A stretch of DNA of 64,000 bases from Sclerodactyla briareus. Lineage: Eukaryota; Echinodermata; Holothuroidea; Dendrochirotida; Sclerodactylidae. A model generated the notes under the pieces. That model had not been told where the DNA came from. It saw only the letters and a list, made by a program, of their open reading frames with translations, and made no database searches. The DNA is taken from NCBI GenBank assembly GCA_026419785.1, contig JAODTK010004588.1, forward strand, positions 186,001-250,000, read 5' to 3'. Both the position numbers and the translations under genes were made by a program. How positions within the stretch are numbered: the stretch's first letter is position 1; each line of letters starts with the position of its first letter. This document shows, piece by piece, positions 59,500-64,000 of the stretch.

Positions 59500-61525
59500 C
59501 AGACTTGTCCTCCTCAGGTAACAAATATCCAACAAGTAATCCACCACTATTTGTTACTGACACATGATACTTCTGCAGTAAGTGACAGGCTGCAGGAGGC
59601 CCCCCCCCACATTGGGTCTAAATATGATACATGCCCCTGGTTCATGTATGTTCACATGGAACAAGGGGTTATTGTTGGTGAAGTCTGCCGTTCCCTTCCA
59701 TCAGTGTACCAATGCAGACAGGACCCAGCATTGAGACCTTCTCTTCTTACAGTTAGATTAAGTCACAAAGTTCCAGAAGACGAAGAAAATTGTACATCGT
59801 ACCACAAGGACATCAATTAATAGTGGATGCTGGGATAAATTTGGGTATTGCACAGCAATCGCCATGGCGCATCTTCAACCGAACTTGTTTTGTAGACCTA
59901 ACTCCTCTATAATAGTACCTAGCATTATAGTGACCATGGAAAGTCCAATAATTACCATGGCTGAACATACACGTACCTGTTTAAAGTGTCTGACAATGTC
60001 AATTAAGCGGTTCCTTATTCAAGGCAAGCACAAGTGTGTGGGTGACACATTATAGTACAGCCCTGGAACAACAAAATGGTGGGGGCTCCAGTGTGATTTC
60101 CCCTCTTGCCCACACATAATCTGCTGGAGTTCACGACAAGATAGCTATGCAGATAACCTTAGTACAGCGTCACTTTCTTCAAACCTAATATTTATTGGTT
60201 TAGGTATCATACCTCTCGATTGAAACCCATGTAATCGGCAAACAAGCCTTCGTCTGGCACATCACTACAGAGCTGGCATATCACTATACGCCAGTTGTGC
60301 CTGTCAACTTCTTCATCATACTGCCTTCAGTTTCTACCAGTCTTTCTATAAAGTTGTGTCAGAGACCCCTGACTATGGATGCAAACCTTGTCTTGATGCT
60401 AAAATTTCTAGAACAGACTGTCGGAGTTTATCCTCTGTACAAATGAAACTCTCAGTTATATACGGCATGTCTACTCCCAAGAAACAACCTAATTCCCTTC
60501 GTGACGGCACGCCATTAGTATAGCTTCTCTCTCCACTGAAAGTGGTGCATCTGGAATTCGCAAAGCACTTTCTCCATTACCACTAAAGCATTGCTACATG
60601 GGGATGTTGTTTCAGGCATGGATGTGTGGACAGTAACACTTTTGCATTCAATTTTAAACTCAAGATACCCCCCCCCAGGTACAAGAAAAGCAACAGGCAA
60701 GACGCATGCAAACTGGATTGCCTCCCAGACATAACGTGGTCACGTGATGAAGAGAGGCACGCCCATAACGACACTTCAAGAGCAGGATAGTGCCGTAGCC
60801 AGCTGTCTAGGCATTAAGGCCAAATGAACACTGGATAAGATTGTCTTTGAACTGGCATGAATGGATAGATGGTGTTTTGTACCCCTTTACCCAAAATTTG
60901 GAGCTTCTGACATGTCCCACTGCTGAGATTGACACTTTACAACTAAAAAATTCCGCTGTCCGTGTGACTCATTGGGGCATGACAAGACTGGTCGCCCATT
61001 GACCTCACACTAAATGATGCAACTTCGAACCTTGGTATGGACAGACGAGAGTACATTCACACACAAAATTAATGAACATTTTCTGTCATATCTTGGGAAC
61101 AAGTTTGTAAGTTTCTGTTTGGATACCATTTTTTAATCAATTTTCTACAGAGAGTTTGCAAGTGTAGTTTGATTGACTGTAGTATTAGGATGGCATGCGA
61201 GGCCCCTTTTCGACGCACAAGGCGTGGTTGCCGCAATAATACATTGGCTCATTGTCACAATCTTAGCGGCTGTGATGAAATACAAATTGCGGTTTAGATT
61301 ATCATAGTTCACTGTTCCTGAGCTACAATCTTAGATAAAGTCATCATATCTACGTGTCATTTGGCCTTTAAGTTATGGGTCTCTTTGCAGTAAAATGGCC
61401 AAGTCACTATTATAAATTCTATAAATTGTTAATAGACATCGCGCCAACTCACATTGTAGTTAGTAGCATGAAGAGAGAGTCCTCACCAGACTTGTTTCAC
61501 AAGGTAACATGATTGCTCTTCAGAA
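59500..61525. other. No gene recognised
   Basis: One open frame of 89 codons (59551-59820) shows no known motif. The rest is AT-rich without clear repeats. Confidence 0.4.
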
Positions 61526-62110
61526 CAAGGCGATCGCCCCCATTGGTCCTCGCCTGGTTGTGCGATCAGTGGTTCTCCATAAGTCACATGCGAATAAATA
61601 TAGTCATTCTATCCTGTTGCTTTAAGGTTTTGGTATTAGCATTCCACAGGACCCTATTAATCAGTGACCATTTCAAATCATAGGACGGATTATTTGCCCA
61701 TGTTACCAAGGATATACGTGTGTTGAATGTCTGAAATGTCATAAATATTCAAATGACGACACAATACCTACTTCCATAGACCTACTTTTTCTCCGCCCGT
61801 AGTGGACCACACTTAATAGTTCATGGGAATCCCAACAAACGGAATGTTTGGGCCATGAAAATGATGTAATTATACACATTGAATAACCCAGTGACTGTAG
61901 TTGATATTTAGGGGGACTACATGCGGACCATACCCATGAAGCTTTTTTTTCATGAAAATTGGAACCAAACTTTGAATAATTTGAATCAAACTATGCCAAA
62001 TAGCCCAGTGAATGACCTCTAGTGACATGCCGTCAATGTTAAGAATGTCGGAGAGTAAAGGAATCCATACGGACCATACCCACCAGAGATTTTCATGGCA
62101 ACGTTCAGTT
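61526..62110. repeat. Long dispersed repeat, copy 2, left part
   Basis: Collinear with 34636-35290 (see there). Shared anchors are 'aacaaggcgatcg', 'catgggaatcc' and 'aactatgccaa'. Confidence 0.6.
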
Positions 62111-62197
62111 GTAAATTTTATAATAGGTTCCACCATAACCTTGCATTAACACATTACTGGTTACTGTTTGTACCTGTGCCTACATCATTGTCTTTGA

Positions 62198-62745
62198 GGT
62201 GGGGGGGGGGGGGGTTGGCAAGCTTGTTTTATTTTTTAGTTGCACTTCATTTGGATAGATGTTATATTCATATCATTTTCCTTAACAACTGGTACCACTA
62301 CGTTCTCAACATCAAGAATCACAACAATAAAAGCAAACTTCATTCGTAGTCTTGTATCCTGTTAGAGTTTGAGGTTCTAATGACTCTATGTAACCAAGCA
62401 ACATACCCCTATCCCCTCCCCTAAGCCCTTGGTGAAAAATCCAAATAATGTGGCCTAATCTAACATGCGCTTTTAAAGCTTGCAGTCACAAGCCATTTCT
62501 GGGCCGCACCATTCATTTTTTACAGATTCACTTAGCTGGCAAGGAATTTTGGTGACAGGCCAAAAAACACATCTCTTTGGGGATTCCCAGATGAGTTGGT
62601 AGTTAACAACAGTGGACCTCAAGGTAAAGTGAGTTTTGACATAGATTAAATCGCTGCGTTACAGAACAGTAAGAACTGGTTAAGCATGAAAGAAATACAT
62701 ACCTGGGGGTTGAATGAGTAAAACTCCCAAGAGAGATAGTTCTGC
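62198..62745. repeat. ~540-bp direct repeat, copy A
   Basis: Starts with a poly(G) run and 'ttggcaa', then 'tagttgcacttcattt', 'cattcgtagtc', 'aggccaaaaaaca', 'tctttggggattcccagatg', 'aacaacagtggacctca', and ends 'catacctggggg'. The same order is found at 63472-64000. Confidence 0.9.
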
Positions 62746-62869
62746 AACATTTTTTTTATGATAGCTTGCTATATATATGATGTCCGCATCATGCGGGTCA
62801 GGTTATGGTACCCCAGACTACACCATTCTCAAATAGGTAGCATCAGTCCTTTAGAGGCGTTTTGCCGGA

Positions 62870-63471
62870 AATGTGATTCTTTGACAGTTTTTTTGGCCCA
62901 TACGGGCCTTAGAATGACCTTTGCTGAATAACGTTTTTTATGAGAAATGTTACCCTGAATACTATGCAGCCTGTTCCCAAAATTTCAGCCATATCACTCA
63001 CATACAGAAGATATTTGCAGAAAATGTTATTATTTGGCAGTTTTCTTGACCTCGAATGAACCTTTGATGACATGACGGTTTTTATGAAAACTGCTTGCCC
63101 ATGTATCACCAAGCCCCACAATCCTTATGTAATCCCAGGTACACACACCCTATGCTATCGCCCAAAGGTATTAAAATCAACCTTTGTCCCCTTGTACCTT
63201 TAAAGACCATGTTTTCAGATCGAAGCGGGAGTTGGTTTTTTCTATGTAGCAGACAGAGAACTATCACATATCCACAAATCGCAGTTTTTATTTCTTTGGC
63301 TGTACTCCTAAATAAGCACATTTTCTTAAAACTTGACCTTTGACCTTTTGACATTGTCTTTAGATGTTGTTTGGTTACTGAACCCAAAAATTACCATGAC
63401 AAATCTCTAGAGCCCCCTAAGGGCTGCAATTCATTCCAATTGTTACTGGCCATTTTAACAATTCGAAAAAT
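62870..63471. repeat. Long dispersed repeat, copy 2, right part
   Basis: Collinear with 36170-36375 and 38034-38415. It lies between the two ~540-bp direct repeats. Confidence 0.7.
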
Positions 63472-64000
63472 TGCGGGGGAGGGGAGGTCTTGGCAAAGGC
63501 TGTTTTTATTTTTATAGTTGCACTTCATTGATAAGATTTAATTTCATATCATGATTTCCTTAACACTGATAACTGCTACGGTTCTCAACATCACAAATAC
63601 AGCAACAATAAAGCACCGTCATTCGTAGTCTGTTTATCCTGTTCGAAGTGGAGGTCCTATGACTCTAATGTAACACCAAGCACAATTCCCTATCCCCTCC
63701 CTAATCCCTTGCTGAAAATCCAATAAGGTAGGCCTAATCTTAACCATGCTGCTTTACGGTTGCAGCACCAATCAGTTTCTGGCCAGCACTCATTCATTGT
63801 TTCCAGATTCACTTAACCAGGCAAGGGCTTTTGGTGACAGGCCAAAAAACAAATTCTCTTTGGGGATTCCCAGATGAAGTGGTTATGAACAACAGTGGAC
63901 CTCACGGTAAAAGGGAGGTTAGTGAAGTTAAGTTACTGGTTAAGATGAATAGAAATAACATACCTGGGGATTGAATGTCAACTCCAAAAGAGATAGGTTT
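63472..64000. repeat. ~540-bp direct repeat, copy B, cut by the window end
   Basis: Same order of anchors as 62198-62745, about 85% alike by eye with many one-base indels. Confidence 0.9.

Overview
This window is animal nuclear DNA: split genes with GT..AG introns, tandem arrays, many decayed mobile elements and long poly(G)/poly(C) runs. The repeat style (tRNA-derived SINEs, LINE 3' tails, hAT copies, 'gacctttgacc' and 'GCGCGAAGCGC' repeats) suggests a marine invertebrate, possibly a deuterostome. I cannot fix the phylum from sequence alone. There are no bacterial operons, CRISPR arrays or phage genes.

The best-supported gene is the C-terminal half of glycine dehydrogenase (decarboxylating), GLDC, the P-protein of the mitochondrial glycine cleavage system. 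Thirteen exons run on the + strand from 1706 to a stop at 19238, including the pyridoxal-phosphate lysine exon at 10018-10279. The 5' exons lie outside the window or were not recognised. Most exons carry 1-base frame breaks while amino acids and splice sites stay conserved, so I favour an error-prone long-read consensus over a dead gene. GLDC introns hold two large minisatellites, a higher-order repeat, SINE pieces and a partial copy of one exon. One minisatellite runs directly into a splice acceptor.

19.2-28.1 kb is mainly intergenic: a SINE, a SINE tail, a short LINE reverse-transcriptase piece and small tandem repeats. From 28.1 to about 34.2 kb a minus-strand gene of the C2H2 zinc-finger type is visible as two clear finger exons and a larger upstream exon (32634-34178) of unrecognised protein ending in Cys/His clusters. 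The end of that upstream exon is partly duplicated at 31.56 kb.

34.5-64 kb is dominated by repeats: a diverged long repeat present near 34.6-38.4 and again near 61.5-63.5 kb, a tRNA-like element, a LINE 3' ORF fragment (41.6-42.1), GC-rich repeats (44-47.5), a duplicated LINE-tail/LTR-like unit followed by a gag-like fragment (48.3-49.9), a 328-bp triplication (51.0-52.0), a CCG/GAAACTTGG-type repeat (54.8-55.5), a broken hAT-type transposase (56.4-58.3), a possible single exon (59.27) and a ~540-bp direct repeat at the right edge. I see no convincing undescribed system. The most useful leads are the minisatellite-borne splice acceptor, the exon duplications, the collinear long repeats with a 1.65-kb insertion, and the unrecognised minus-strand protein.
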